Source: Paramecium tetraurelia
Lineage: Eukaryota > Ciliophora > Oligohymenophorea > Peniculida > Parameciidae
Direction of reading: 5' to 3'
Assembly (NCBI RefSeq): GCF_000165425.1
Contig: NW_001798995.1
Location: 62,001 to 126,000, forward strand
Length of the DNA: 64,000 nucleotides
Both the position numbers and the translations under genes were made by a program. This document shows, piece after piece, positions 14,216 to 25,557 of the stretch. Every line of letters starts with the position of its first letter. The first letter of the stretch is position 1. The notes under the pieces were generated by a model. The model searched no databases. It was not told the origin of the DNA and saw only the letters and a program-made list of their open reading frames with translations.

Positions 14216-14471
14216 ATGGAAAAATAGTATGAGATTAATTGGAAATGTGGTGAATTTCTTATCAGAAAAATCATGTTAAATACAGCTACACATTTATATG
14301 ACTCATAGTATTTGTGCTCTTTCACTAATGAAATAAGCTAAGAAATTTCTGGAATAATAAAAGTATATAATGTAAACAAAATTCTTCATTTTTTTCCATT
14401 TTTAGGCTGAATAAATTTAGTCAGCTTCTCTGCAGTAAGAATAGGTGTTCAACCCGTTTTTCAAGTTATGA
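14216..14471 (+). CDS. possible small gene, unknown function (tentative)
   Basis: Model: ATG at 14216, 52 codons (MEKQYEINWKCGEFLIRK..), an intron at 14372-14405 (34 nt, long for this window), then 21 codons and TGA at 14469-14471. The joined frame has mixed, protein-like composition, and the same frame stays open upstream (..DDNQSLIQAIKKRKS), so a 5' exon may be missing. No family was recognised. With TAA and TAG coding, frames of this length also arise by chance in AT-rich DNA, so confidence is low. Confidence 0.3.
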
Positions 14472-15096
14472 ATGATTTGGAAATTTTTTTTTGTTATTTA
14501 CTAATCATATACAATTAATCAAATTTCTTTTAATGAACGAATGGAAAATGCAGCACCTGATGAAGATTAGAACTTTTGGGTTAATCAAGGTAGCTTTTAA
14601 TACTTAAGGATTTAAGGTTTAAAATTGATTATTGATATGATGAAATGATACTTTGAATATTTTAGCTATTATTGCTAGTTAAAATTTAATATATAGTAAA
14701 GAGATTTGAAACCATAATATAGTCTCATTTGTGATGATATATTAGGAATACTTAAATAAATACTAAATATTTATTAGAAGTTGATATTAGAAGGAATATC
14801 TTATTTCTCAAGTTAGATATATAAATATCATATTATTAATAAAGCTTAGATACATTTTTAGTGTTATAATTTTTCTCCCTTCAAATGGTCACCAGGAGCA
14901 CTAAAATTGGTTATCCTCAACATTTGCAAACCGATTCCCCATTTTTATCGATTATATTAAAAAGTAATTTTGAATTAATTTATTTTAATAAATAAAATCT
15001 TAGACATATATATCAACAACCTTTTCTTAATAAAGAATGAATATAATTATACAATAGTTCCTTTAATTTAAATAAATATTGTAAACAATATATTTT
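14472..15096. other. no gene recognised
   Basis: About 600 bp without a convincing frame. A slightly less AT-rich patch at about 14880-14940 (CACCAGGAGC..) has no recognisable content. Confidence 0.4.
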
Positions 15097-16491
15097 TCAT
15101 TATCTTCTATTTACTTCTTTTATCTATTCAGCAATATCTAATAATTCCTTTCTAATTTAGGCTTTTTATTTAAAATCTGATTCTTTTTAGGCTTATCTTA
15201 TTAGTTATTCATATTTATCATTTAATTACTTCAGTTTGTTTTCGATTTCACTATTTCGAACTGTTAAGGGAGGGGATAATAACTTTTTTTTAGAATGCTA
15301 CTATTGGTGATGTTATTCTTAAGGTATTATGTTGTGCTGATCTGATTTAAATGGAGTAGTTTATTTCATATCCTCTAAACAATCCTTAATGGCTTATTTT
15401 AAAACACTTGATTTGACAAAACTTTGTTCAAATCTTGGACTTGTTATTTGTGGTGATAAGAAATCTAAATTAAGTTTTGATACTTTATTATTATTATTTG
15501 GTTGCTAATTATTGTTTTAATATTAATTATTGATAAGCATTTCAAATTCAGGATCATCTGATTAGGAAATGTTCCTCATTCGTTTTTTATTTTGTTGATT
15601 ATTTTTTTCTTCATATTCTAATCTTAATTTCAATTATTAATATTTTAGAGTAATATCTTTTAATTCAATTGTTAATTGATGAATAGTGGATTAATATTCA
15701 TTACTTTTATTCAATAATTCTTAAATTCTTTTGGTTAATTAATCTTCTGTCTATTAACGTTGCATCTATAATTCTTCCATCATCCTCAAGTAGGCTTTCT
15801 CTTTTTCTTCGAGCTATGATCTATAGATTTGAATTTGCTTTTCGTACTCCTATAACTTAAATACTGGACATCGCTCCTTGTAATCTAGAATTTCGGCTTC
15901 CAGTTAGTGTTTTTCAGTTTACAATTTTTCATATTTCTTTTCTAACTTTTTTGCATATTATTCGCCTGATTCTACTCTTTATCTCAATTCCATGATTTGC
16001 TCTTATTATTTTGAGTTTTCCTCCTATTTTTGCTAATCAACCTTTTACATTAAGCCTCTTTCATTAGCTTTATAAGCCTATAATTATCTTTGCAAATATT
16101 CAATCTAATTTTGTTAATCCTGCCTATCCTTTTTTCCATCTTCAATCTTTTTTATTAAATCTGTCACTCTATCTTAGTATTCCTTTAGGTGAATTAATCT
16201 TTCTTATTGCAATTAGTCAATTTAAAGAATGTAATTATTGATGTTTTCTTTTTCATTTTGCTATCTTTGCAATTACATGGTTAATGTTTCATTCTAATTT
16301 CTCAACTCAGATATTTACTATAACAAATAATCCTCATCGTTAGATTTTGTTTTCGTTGGCAACAATGTGTCAGTTCTTTAAGTTTCCATAACCTTTATTT
16401 TCTCTTAAAGTGCTTTCATTGCCATTACATAAGCATTTGAAGAATTTCTATATCCAGAATTTGTTGTATTTCTTTATTCTCGTTAAAACAT
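15097..16491 (-). CDS. coiled-coil protein with a Cep57-like N-terminal motif
   Basis: Intronless frame of 465 codons from ATG at 16491 to TGA at 15097-15099. About 26% of the stop-like triplets are read as Gln, giving a Gln/Glu/Lys-rich protein. Residues 20-320 are strong coiled coil. An Asn-rich hinge (about 330-350) and a Ser/Pro patch follow, then a second short coil at the C-terminus (ENKLKQLNDKYEQLIRQAQ). The segment AYVMAMKALQEKIKVMETQR near the N-terminus resembles the ALKxLQEKI motif of Cep57-type centrosomal, microtubule-binding proteins. That resemblance is a recollection of the motif, not a search result. A basal-body or cortical role is therefore only inferred. It is divergent with the cold-shock gene; the two ATGs are 16 bp apart, so the promoter is shared. 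Confidence 0.82.
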
Positions 16492-16507
16492 AGTTTATTT
16501 TACAATA

Positions 16508-17095
16508 ATGATTAAATTTATTGCCAGAAAAATTGACCGGTCCTCTTCATTCAACAGAGAAGAGTGCAAAAATGAGGAGGAATATTAAATGGAATACCCT
16601 GTCAATATTCAAAAGCGCATCAACATATCAGATTAAGAATACAATGATGATTATTAATTATTGAAATAAAATCCTCCAGGAGTGAGCTTGAAACTGAATA
16701 TCGGAACACCAAAAATTGAAACACCATCGAAGTTGCCCTATGTCGTAGATGAAAGTCATCAAAGGCATTCTTATTATATTAATATATAAGGCAAAAAGGA
16801 AGAATGAAATTCTATGATGATGCCAAGAAATATGGATTCTTAGTTCTTGATGAAGATGGAACAGATGTATTCGTTCATTATGATGATCTTTAAGCCGCAG
16901 GAATTAATATTGAAAAAATGAAGCTATATAAGATTGTGCACTAGTATTGATTTTTCTAAGATTAGGAATAATCCTCAATATGTGAAATTTACAAAAAATG
17001 GAGGTCCTTATTTTGAATTCACACTTATGAACTATATGGGGAAATATAATAAGAGTAGAAAAGCCATAGATCTTTAATTATTGAATTAAATTTGA
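16508..17095 (+). CDS. cold-shock-domain protein
   Basis: Predicted 181 aa after removing introns at 16745-16764 (20 nt) and 16944-16965 (22 nt). The N-terminal 80 residues are polar. A cold-shock (OB-fold) domain follows with the RNP1-like KKYGFLVLDEDGTDVFVHYDDL, seen as KYGFLV, then DVFVHYD. Proteins with this fold bind single-stranded RNA or DNA. The first intron is the shortest in the window and needs checking: without it the frame ends at TGA two codons after GKK, just before the domain. An alternative explanation is a lost A in the A5 run at 16792-16796. The C-terminal part (QYVKFTKNGGPYFEFTLMNY) is compatible with the rest of the OB fold. Confidence 0.72.
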
Positions 17096-17241
17096 TATCA
17101 AAAAAATTTTATCTTGTATATTTATACTCTTAATTATATTACATATATCGTACTTTTATTAAATTTTGGAAAAAAATAATGCAAATAAACTGAATCATCA
17201 TTCTATTTATTCACATCCATAAAATCATTATTTTTTTCAAC

Positions 17242-17475
17242 ATGGGTTGTAAGGTTACCAAAAATAACAGATAATTAAAGGATGTAGATCATTTTATGAA
17301 CATTCTTGAAAAGAACACCACTGAGGATGAAACAAAGATTTCAGAGAAAAATAAATTATTTTAAATTAAAAAGAATCCTATATTTCAAAGGAGACTATCT
17401 TAAAAAAAAGAGAACACTCTCACCAAATAAACCTACTCTTATTTGGAAAGAAACAATTAGACTTAGAGTGGTTGA
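17242..17475 (+). CDS. small Met-Gly-Cys protein 1, unknown function
   Basis: Seventy-seven residues, no intron, ending at TGA 17473-17475. It begins MGCKVTKNN: Gly2 and Cys3 are the classical positions for N-myristoylation and palmitoylation, so membrane anchoring is inferred. The remainder is basic and polar. It shares the motif KNPI-x-QRR (here KKNPIFQRRL) with the small protein at 18408-18629, which also begins MGC. The two are probably old tandem paralogues. No known family was recognised. Confidence 0.6.
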
Positions 17476-17626
17476 CAATAGTTCTGATTCTATATATTTT
17501 GTGTTGATTATATTACGCTATTTATACACTTAATCTCCTAAGCTCTTCTCCAAAGAGAAATAGTATACCATTACAAAAAATGATAGTTAATAAACTAAAT
17601 ATCATAAAATTTTGTATCCTAGCATT

Positions 17627-18358
17627 TCAGGATATAATATAATAAACGTATATTGAGGTTAGCTTTTCTTAAATTCCTTAAATTGATGGTCTAAGTCTTA
17701 AATCTTAAGTTACATTCCAATGTTGTAAAATTTATATTAGTAATTTATGCTAATTATCTATTTTTATAAAATAGAGGTTTATTTGTTTCAAAATTAAATT
17801 GTTTTATATAATTTATTTTTAGTTAATGATTAATGTTTTAGCAAATGATTAAAGTTTTCTACTAAATTTGCATTAACCAAACACATCCATCCAAGAACAA
17901 GCTTCTACTTACCTTCTTTTAATAGTAACCCTTAAATTATAAATTTTTATAAAAATATTAAAAGTTTGATCAAAAAAGCAAATGTACCAATAAAAGTCAT
18001 TATTACATAAATAAAAATTAATAGCAGACAACATTGATAAAGAAATTATCGATAAAAAATTGTTGGTATAAAGTCTATTATCTGGTAATGTACTAATGTC
18101 TTCAAATTTAGTTCAATTTTAGATATCAATATAAATATTAGTTATTGGATTTTTAATTTAATAAATTATTGCATTATATTCTTGATTATCTCTATTTTAT
18201 TGTACTTCATAATAAATGGATTAAATTTTCAAGTAAATTCTGCAATTTAGTTGTTTATCTTGATTCTATTAATTTTCAATCTTAGAATATATCACAGTTG
18301 CTTTAGATTAATGTATTTTTAAACGATCATCAGAAACTGAATAAACTGAATAATTCAT
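17627..18358 (-). pseudogene. possible decayed or mis-modelled gene with one internal TGA
   Basis: Reading down from ATG at 18358 gives 81 protein-like codons (MNYSVYSVSDDRLKIHQSKA..) to TGA at 18113-18115. The same frame then stays open for about 160 more codons (TKFEDISTLPDNRLYTNNFL.. to TGA at 17627-17629). I found no GT..AG intron that removes the internal TGA. It could be one broken gene, two genes, or chance openness of AT-rich DNA under this code. The rest of 17476-18407 shows nothing else. Confidence 0.25.
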
Positions 18359-18407
18359 CAATTTATGATTACAACATTAATATATAATAACAATAAAAAA
18401 AATAAAA

Positions 18408-18629
18408 ATGGGATGCGCATAAATTAAGTAAAGTTAGAAAGGAGCTGCGATTTAATATGAAATTTATGAAAGAGCAGAACCTTCTGCAATATAAGCGTAG
18501 AAAAGATATGATATTCAAAAAAATCCTATAGTTTAACGAAGAGTTAAAAGTCATTCATAAACCCCTGACTTATAAAATAGAACTAAATAGTATTCTGATT
18601 TACTTCCAAGTTCCAAACCCTAATTTTGA
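18408..18629 (+). CDS. small Met-Gly-Cys protein 2, unknown function
   Basis: Seventy-three residues, no intron, TGA at 18627-18629. It begins MGCAQIKQSQKGAA, again with Gly2/Cys3 as predicted dual lipid-anchor sites, and contains IQKNPIVQRRVKSHS, matching IKKNPIFQRRL of the neighbour at 17242-17475. Gln-, Ser- and Arg-rich otherwise. Its start lies about 50 bp from the start of the doubtful minus-strand frame at 18358, so the two would be divergent. Anchoring is inferred and the function is unknown. Confidence 0.6.
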
Positions 18630-19716
18630 AAAGCCTTTATCAAAAGATAGAGTTATAAACTTTGAATCTATAAATCTATATTTCCAAATCTAAAAACAAC
18701 TTTCTCAACAAAAAGGTCTTTAGTATTTATGTATTTCAAATCTTTTTTTTATTACTCTCATATTCTTCCTAACATTACGTCAGATTTTATTTTGATCAAC
18801 AAAAATGAAGGGAATAAAAACATTTCTGACACCATCAACAATTTTAATAGATTTTATAACAATACAAAGTACAGAGACACTATTCAGCTAATTTTACTCT
18901 TTTTTGGTTGGATCAAATTTGATTATAATAAACATTAAGAATGAAAAAAATACGGTGAATGCAATAAAGGTTGTTAATGAATTGAAGAACTTTTGCATTT
19001 CCTTCCAAGCTTTACATCAATATACTAATCAACACCATATTGTTCAGCTAACAAATATTTCAATTTATTCAAACTCATAGCAGATTTATTACTAGATTAC
19101 TATGAAATCTTTTACAAAACCTTACTCCATCTCAAGGAATGAGGTGTTGTAGTCAATAATTATTTAGCTCATTATATTTAATGTCATAAATTAACTGATT
19201 CACAAAATTAATTCTGATGGTTGGAAGGTAAAATAGAAAATAAAAGAATCAGAAAATGTAATGATTGAATAATCATGTAATCAAACAAATTTCACGGTCC
19301 AAACTCTGCCTTATTTGATTTAGTAGATAAAATATTCTTGCAAATCATATATTTACGATGTCAATCATTAAAGGTGGTAAAAGGATTGCTATAATTTATG
19401 AGGTTTTTTGAATATTAATCAATAGGTTTTATGAAAAAATTACTACTGAAACTACTGAACAAGATGGGCTCAAATTTACATTAATTGAATTAGATTTTCA
19501 ACATACAAATGTACAAGTTTTGGAAATCAAAAATGATTTTATTGATAAATTAGATTAAAATACTTGTATAATTTAATTTAATAATAATAAATATATATTA
19601 TAAATATCAATTTATATATTTATTAATATTAAATTTTCATTGGATGAATAAAGTGGAATTAGAATATATATAGTAATTCAATTTTGGGGAGGGCGGGATG
19701 AAGAAATAATTAATAA
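18630..19716. other. gene-poor stretch with broken reading frames
   Basis: Several frames look partly protein-like but none closes into a gene. One runs from about 18930 to 19405 (+) and contains NTVNAIKVVNELKNF and later QHHIVQL, faintly like the N-lobe of a protein kinase. Another at about 19430-19560 (+) contains KITTETTEQDGLKFTLIELD. No conserved catalytic motif follows, and I could not join the pieces with plausible introns. It may be a decayed gene or chance openness. Confidence 0.3.
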
Positions 19717-21576
19717 ATGGATTTTGAATTCCCTCAATTGTTAAACCCAACTGACAACGAACCTTATATTCTAGTTACTGATGAGAAGGACGTTTTGAAA
19801 AGCAAATTATTGACAGCTCGTCAATTTAGTTAAGGAGCTGGTGGAAAAGCAGACCTAGTTGTAATAAAGGACTTTTTATAGTATTAAATCTCGGTTATCA
19901 TTTAAGAGACTTAACAAAAAAGTCCCCATTAGCTTATACTCCAGATGCAGAGTCTGGAGAACTGGTTAATAATTTTAATTCCCAACATAAAGCCTACAAA
20001 AACAAGGTGCAATCCTAGGTAGACTCATTTAAGCAACTTAATAAAAAATTGTAAGAAGGATATGATCATGCCTGCAACAATGTGGTTTCCCAATTAGTCG
20101 AAGGTGTTAAAGGTGAGACCTAAAATGTGGAAAAAGCATTTGAGTCTTTACAACAAGTTCTAAAGAGTGATCCTGAATAGGAGGCTTCAATCCCAAAACC
20201 AAAAGAAATTGTTAATAAAGTATTATTATTCAAATATTTCAAAGATATCCGACCTAAGAGCAGCTCCAGAATTGCCTGAGTATCTATTTTCAACCACAAA
20301 GAAATTGAGAGCTTGGAGATAGGCTCCAAATGAATTGTGTGTTTGGAACAAAACCAAGGAGCAATTTTATAGAAATAATCTAGAATCAACTCTTAATTAA
20401 GAACTCTAAGATAGATCTGAATTGGCTCTCAAATTTTGGAACCAATAAATCAAAAGTTTGGGAGATTAGTTCTTAAATATTTTATCCGAAGACTCTTCAT
20501 TACAATAATAGAATTTCGTTAGCTTAAACATTGAAACAGCAGAGGCCTTTGCCTTACTATTAAATACAATGATAACCCCTGAAACTAGGATAGTGTTACA
20601 CATAGGAGATTTCAATTAAGCTGATTCTAAATCCATTGCTGAGTCAATTTCAAGATTGACAAGTATTGTGAATCTATCAATTAAATGGAATGTCACTAAT
20701 AAGGCTTAAGGTTTGTCTCACATAGCCCAAGGTAATAGTGCTAATAATAATTAAAGCTATCGGACAAGCTGAACAATTGAAAGTATTGACTTTTGAATTC
20801 TCATCTAATGTGCAAGCTAATTAAGCAAAGGATTTTTTCGCTGAATTTAAAGAGGTCAAATTACCAAATTTGGAAGAGGTCAATGTAGTTGCTGAACAAT
20901 CAAATATAAACTCAGCAGTATAACACGTTGCAAAGGCATTAAAGTCAGTTGGTGGAGCTTAGGTCTCAAGAGTCTCTTTGAACTTCAGGTACTTTATAAT
21001 CATTCATATTATTTCTAGTTAGTCTCAAGTAGATAATAAATCAGCATAATAACTTGGCGATGCTTTGAGTACTTATAAAGGAGTGAAGAAATTATCCTTA
21101 AATTTTTCAGGATTTTCATTAAATTCCAATAATATTAAGGATGATGGATTCATCGGTTTGATTCAACATGTTCCAAATTTCTCGTCTACTTTAATTGAAT
21201 TAAATATCAATGTTGGAAGAAATCAATTAACTGATGGTTCTTTAGCAGCTTTGAATAAGCAATTCTAGAGTGTCAAATGGAGTGCTTTAAAGGCTGTGAA
21301 TATAAGTGCACATTACAATAAAATAACTGAAGAAGGGGCTAGAAAATTAGGAAAAGTAAAAATAGAAATATATCATTTTAGTTCCTTCATGGTCTCCCAA
21401 TTTTAGTAAATTTGTAATTGAATTTGAACTCAACTGAAATCAATCAAAAGGGATTGAGTTTTATTATTAATTAATTGGGTCCCCAAGTTAGTGCATCAAT
21501 TCAAGCAAAATAAACTCACGTGACTAAGGAGGAGGCAGCAGAATTGCAAGATAAGGTCGCATCATTGAGCATTTGA
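19717..21576 (+). CDS. LRR-like cytosolic protein, unknown function
   Basis: Predicted 575 aa after removing five introns: 19881-19906 (26 nt), 20220-20244 (25), 20732-20756 (25), 20989-21018 (30) and 21356-21381 (26). The total is an exact multiple of three, which supports the model. Residues 1-250 are mostly helical and polar (KLQEGYDHACNNVVSQL), with no TM segment. The C-terminal half has repeated patterns such as SISRLTSIVNLSIKWN, VKKLSLNFSGFSLNSNNI and LIELNINVGRNQLTDGSL. These resemble irregular ribonuclease-inhibitor-type leucine-rich repeats and point to protein binding. I do not recognise a named family. The gene converges on the kinesin gene; their stops are 48 bp apart. Confidence 0.82.
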
Positions 21577-21624
21577 TATGATTAATTAATTGATTGCATT
21601 ATCAAAGAAATATATAGAAGTCTA

Positions 21625-23199
21625 TCACTAGTTTGGTTTCTTTTTTAAATTGATTTAAGGAGATTCATTTCTTCTATAAACTTCGACTTCAGGAGAACTG
21701 TTTTCTTTTTGTTCTAAAAAGGAACTCTGCTCTTTCCTAAGATATTTAAAGTAATAATTACTTTCTGGTTAAGAGTTCATCATATTTCTATAGCTTTTCA
21801 GAGATAAATGTAAGTTCATGAACATATTCCTTCATCCTTGTGTTGTAGAGGTCTTTCATGGCTTCAAAGCACAATTAGGCTTCCTCTACGCTTTTAATAT
21901 CTAATTAAGAAAGGCGTTCATTTAAATAGAGTTCTACCTTTTCTGAGACTTCCTTTTGATTCAAAGACTATCCATTAGACAGAGGCAACATTTATTATTA
22001 AGTTTACAATTTCTTATTGTTCGAATTGACATTGCCACCTCTTTGATATTATTCTAATTCTCTAATAAGGAGGAGTTTTTCCTATTCCAACCTTTTGACT
22101 ACTGCCTCTAAATCCACTTTTTCGTTTCTTCTTATCTTTAATAATAATGAAATTCATAATACCTCATTTTCTAATTAACCAACTCTTTAACTAAATCTTA
22201 ATGTTGACAAGGTCTCTTCAATGTTATCATTTTCAGAACTAATTGTTGAAATCATGACTGTTTTACAATTGCCTCCCAGAGAATCTTTGAGGAGAGTAGT
22301 CATTAATGAATTCCTGTATGGTATATGTTATCTATTGGCACCCTTCATCCTTTCGTTTAGGGCTATTATGACTTATTCTAAGTAGGTTAATGAAAGATTG
22401 ATATATTTTGCTTCATTTAGGAGATTGCCTTCAACTTAAGATTTGCTGATTCTTTCAGATCCAGCCAAATCGACCAAGTGCAGTTTGCTTACGAAACATG
22501 TTTCACTAGTTGTGTCACAACCTTCAAGAGTCACAGTGAATATGCAATGGGATCTTGAACTTGATTGATTCATTGGAGTGGAACTAACTTGCCTAATAAA
22601 ATTGCCCATCATGAGTAGATCTATTCCTTCTTGCTCGTTATTACACTAATGAATTGACAAGTTTTTGAGGTGAATGTTATTTTGATCGTCCTCATATAGT
22701 GCAATCTAATAGGCTAACAGAAAGTTAATACTTTGTTCCATTACTCTAAAGGGGTTTCAAGATGTCTCTTTTCTAATAAATCGTAGGCATTTTCATTATA
22801 AATTTCCATGAAGGAGATGTAGATTTTATATTGGAACTTGGTTCGTTTATCGATTTCATCAAAAATATAGGAGAGTGCTCTTGGGATCACTCCACGTAAT
22901 TGCCAAGTTTCAGCACCACTCATGGTGTATGTTTTACCTGATCCAGTTTAACCATAAGCAAAAATGGTAGCATTATAGCCATCTAGGAAACTAAGTAAGA
23001 TTGAACAAAGTTCTTTACCTGTTAATGACTGGGATGGTGACAGTACTGAATATTTATTCTTAGGTAGACTTTTGATCGAACACATGAGTGAAATTGAATT
23101 CTAGATTATCTCTGCTATTATTGACTAATCCGAATTTGACATGTCTGGGCAATAGGACTTATAATCGCTTATTATGATACAATTGATATTGCATGGCAT
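21625..23199 (-). CDS. kinesin-9 family motor (KIF6/KIF9-like)
   Basis: Predicted 498 aa from ATG 23199 to TGA 21625-21627, with introns at 22706-22731 (26 nt), 22136-22162 (27) and 21737-21761 (25). Motor motifs are intact: P-loop GQTGSGKT, switch I NQSSSRSH, switch [10 protein letters not shown]. The segments [34 protein letters not shown] and [16 protein letters not shown] are typical of kinesin-9, the group that works in the axoneme and central-pair region of motile cilia; that role is family knowledge. The neck and tail form a short coiled coil. Oddity: the first 80 residues do not show the usual FxVRxRP-type strand or adenine-contact motif, so either the N-lobe is divergent or an upstream exon is missed. 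The ATG used has no obvious upstream extension. Confidence 0.87.
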
Positions 23200-23327
23200 T
23201 TTAAGATTGACTGCTTAAATTACAATAATTACTTATTGGATGGCTTTAATCTCAAGTATACTTCAAATTGAGATTTCATATGCAGTTAAAAATTATATAT
23301 ATTTATATATATATACATATTTAAGTA

Positions 23328-24709
23328 TCAACTAGATATTCTCGTTTTAGAGATGACTCTTTTGAGAATGCTCAAATCTTTGTCTGAAATTTCATAGATC
23401 TCCTTGATGTTTTACCTACATAAAAAGCATTCCTTATTCTTCTAGGCCATTTAAATCGCACACTAATAGCAGATTCCTCCATGACCACAAGTCATGAGGA
23501 CAGCATTTGGAGGTCTTTCGCAACAAATGATGCATTTGCAATCAGATTGTTGTTGAGGGTCTTAAGATTTTAAAACGATTTTATTATTATTCGTATTTCG
23601 TTCAGTATCAATTTCATTTTGATTAGTACATTTTAATATGACTATTTCAGGATCTTTGATCTATTTGAAATAGGCTGATGAAAATTTCTGTAAGAATATC
23701 TATGTTTTGGTTGGTTCTTTTTTGATCCTCTAATCCTGACATGGAGTATTGGGTGATGAATCTCGAGATTCCAATTGATTTAATGACAATGCAAATTCTA
23801 CGATGTCTTTAAAAAGGTATTTGGAGATTGCACTAAACATCACAATGTTAAAAGAAATCAGTATGTACATAATGCAATCTCCAATCTTCAGATCCAAGTC
23901 AACGTCTAAAATATTGAGAGTGTTGATTATCCAAGTCCCAGCGATTAGACTACTTAGAATGCTAGTGTATAGGGTCCATATCAATGTTTTAACTTGGTTT
24001 AAAATCAAACATACCTTCACTTTTATAATTGAGAATTTCTTAGCGATTATAAATGCTGAATAGTTTTGAGATGAGGATCAATAGAATTGTGATGGTCGTT
24101 CCAACTAGGCCGCTTAGAAACATCCAGTACCACCAGAAGGTTTGTGCCCATGACCAATTCACGTAGGAACTCAATTTCAAGGTGATACACAATACGGAGA
24201 CTATTAAGCAAAAGCGATAAAATATGATCGTCTAAGTTTATGCGTTTTCTAACATACCAATCTAATTATTGTGGAGTGTTCATATTAGTCTTCTGAAGTC
24301 TTGTTGCATCCTATATTAACTATGAAGGATAGAATCAAAAAGGTGTTGCAGAAGATGTAATAATTTAGCCCTAAATAATATATGGTTATGACGTAGATCT
24401 AAAAGAAGTTGATGGTTATGGGTTACTTGAAGCAGGATGTGAAATAGATGATCGAATTTCTTTTGTGTCTTTCCTTCAGTGCATTTCAACAGCATCACCA
24501 ATTCATACAGTATTGTCAATAACAGGGGCAGTGCCATGGGAGCACTTTGATACTGGAATAGAGTGAACAGAAGAACAAATATGTTGTAGTAGAGGTATTT
24601 GAAACAAAAGCACTTTAAAGTGAATTCCACAACATCTCTTTATAGGTATAAATCATTGTTTACTTTTACATATTTTCACTATTGTTAATTAATTTAAATT
24701 ATCAAACAT
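23328..24709 (-). CDS. polytopic membrane protein with C-terminal RING finger (probable E3 ligase)
   Basis: Predicted about 424 aa. Introns at 23993-24014 (22 nt), 24232-24257 (26), 24474-24498 (25) and, less certainly, 24636-24669 (34). About seven or eight hydrophobic helices come first (YYNIFVLLFTLF, FCLIVSVLCITL, WMFLSGLVGTTITILLILI, CIMYILISFNIVMF). A polar linker and a C-terminal RING-HC finger follow: CIICCERPPNAVLMTCGHGG, then CYQC, then CFLC. The CGHGG spacing resembles membrane RING ligases with multiple helices. The 5' end is unresolved. The model start at 24709 overlaps the ATG of the divergent coiled-coil gene (24708), which is unlikely to be real, and the 25-nt intron begins with an unusual GTGATG. 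The RING and TM content is firm; the start is not. Confidence 0.75.
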
Positions 24710-25541
24710 GAATTAATATGTGCGCATCAAACCTGTGTTTGCAACATTCTATCCAGACCAATGCAGGAATCATTCGAAGGAAAATAGGGTGAGTTCCGGA
24801 TATGCTCAAAGCAGAATGGAAGAGAAATCATAATCAGTCGATAAATTTAAAAATCAAGTGATCCAATTGCAAACTTAACAGAACGATTTGAACGAGCATA
24901 TGCAAATGCAAATTGGCAAACTAATGGAGAGGATGAATAATGCAGAACAACATATTGCAAGGATCTATGAGAGTGGATGGATGGATGCCATCAATATAGT
25001 TTAGGAGGACATGCACAAATTGCAAATGCAACTCCAGAGCGTCTAATAAATGATCGTTGTTGAAGAAGAGAAGTCACAGCAATTCTACCTAGAACAAATC
25101 AATCAAATGAAATACACAGTATTAGATTAAATTAATAGTATGGATTCAGAAATCAATGTCAAGATGGAAGATCTAAGAATTAAATTGGAGGAATACAACC
25201 AAGAATTCAAATTGAAATTGGTTGAAAACAATGACATTGACAAATACTAACGATTCAATGAAGAAATGTCAATATATCTAAAAAATAATAATAACTAAAA
25301 TCTCACTCTCTCACCCAAATACAAAAGCAGATCATAAAAACTATCCTTACCCTAAATAAACGAATTAGATGACTCCTAATAACTCCAATCCTTTTAATTT
25401 TTGCAGTCTCAATCCCTCCAATATTAATTAGACAATGAAGGTTACTTGTTACTAAATGGAGAATACATATACGATAGTGTTGGAAATAAACAATAGTTGT
25501 CAAATGATTAAATAAAATATCTAAATTTAATACCAAAATGA
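24708..25541 (+). CDS. coiled-coil protein, unknown function
   Basis: Intronless, 277 aa, TGA at 25539-25541. It starts MNQYVRIKPVFATFYPDQ. Residues 40-200 form a strong coiled coil rich in Gln, Met and Glu (KLMERMNNAEQHIARIYES, QINSMDSEINVKMEDLRIKL). The last 80 residues are Ser/Gln/Leu-rich and probably disordered, ending YLNLIPK. No motif identifies a family. Such proteins are common in ciliate cortical and basal-body fibres, but that assignment would be a guess. Its 3' end nearly touches that of the Ca2+-ATPase gene (16 bp, convergent). Confidence 0.8.
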
Positions 25542-25557
25542 TGCATATTAAATATAT

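Noticed and set aside
18930-19405. Protein-kinase-like fragment (NAIKVV, HHIVQL)
   Set aside because: No HRD, DFG or APE motifs follow in any frame, and the match is too short to claim a kinase.
20220-20756. Apparent frameshifts in the LRR-like gene
   Set aside because: Both are explained by 25-nt GT..AG introns at 20220-20244 and 20732-20756, with the total coding length a multiple of three.
22706-22731. Apparent frameshift in the kinesin motor after the LETPLE segment
   Set aside because: A 26-nt GT..AG intron at this spot restores the conserved kinesin-9 sequence exactly.
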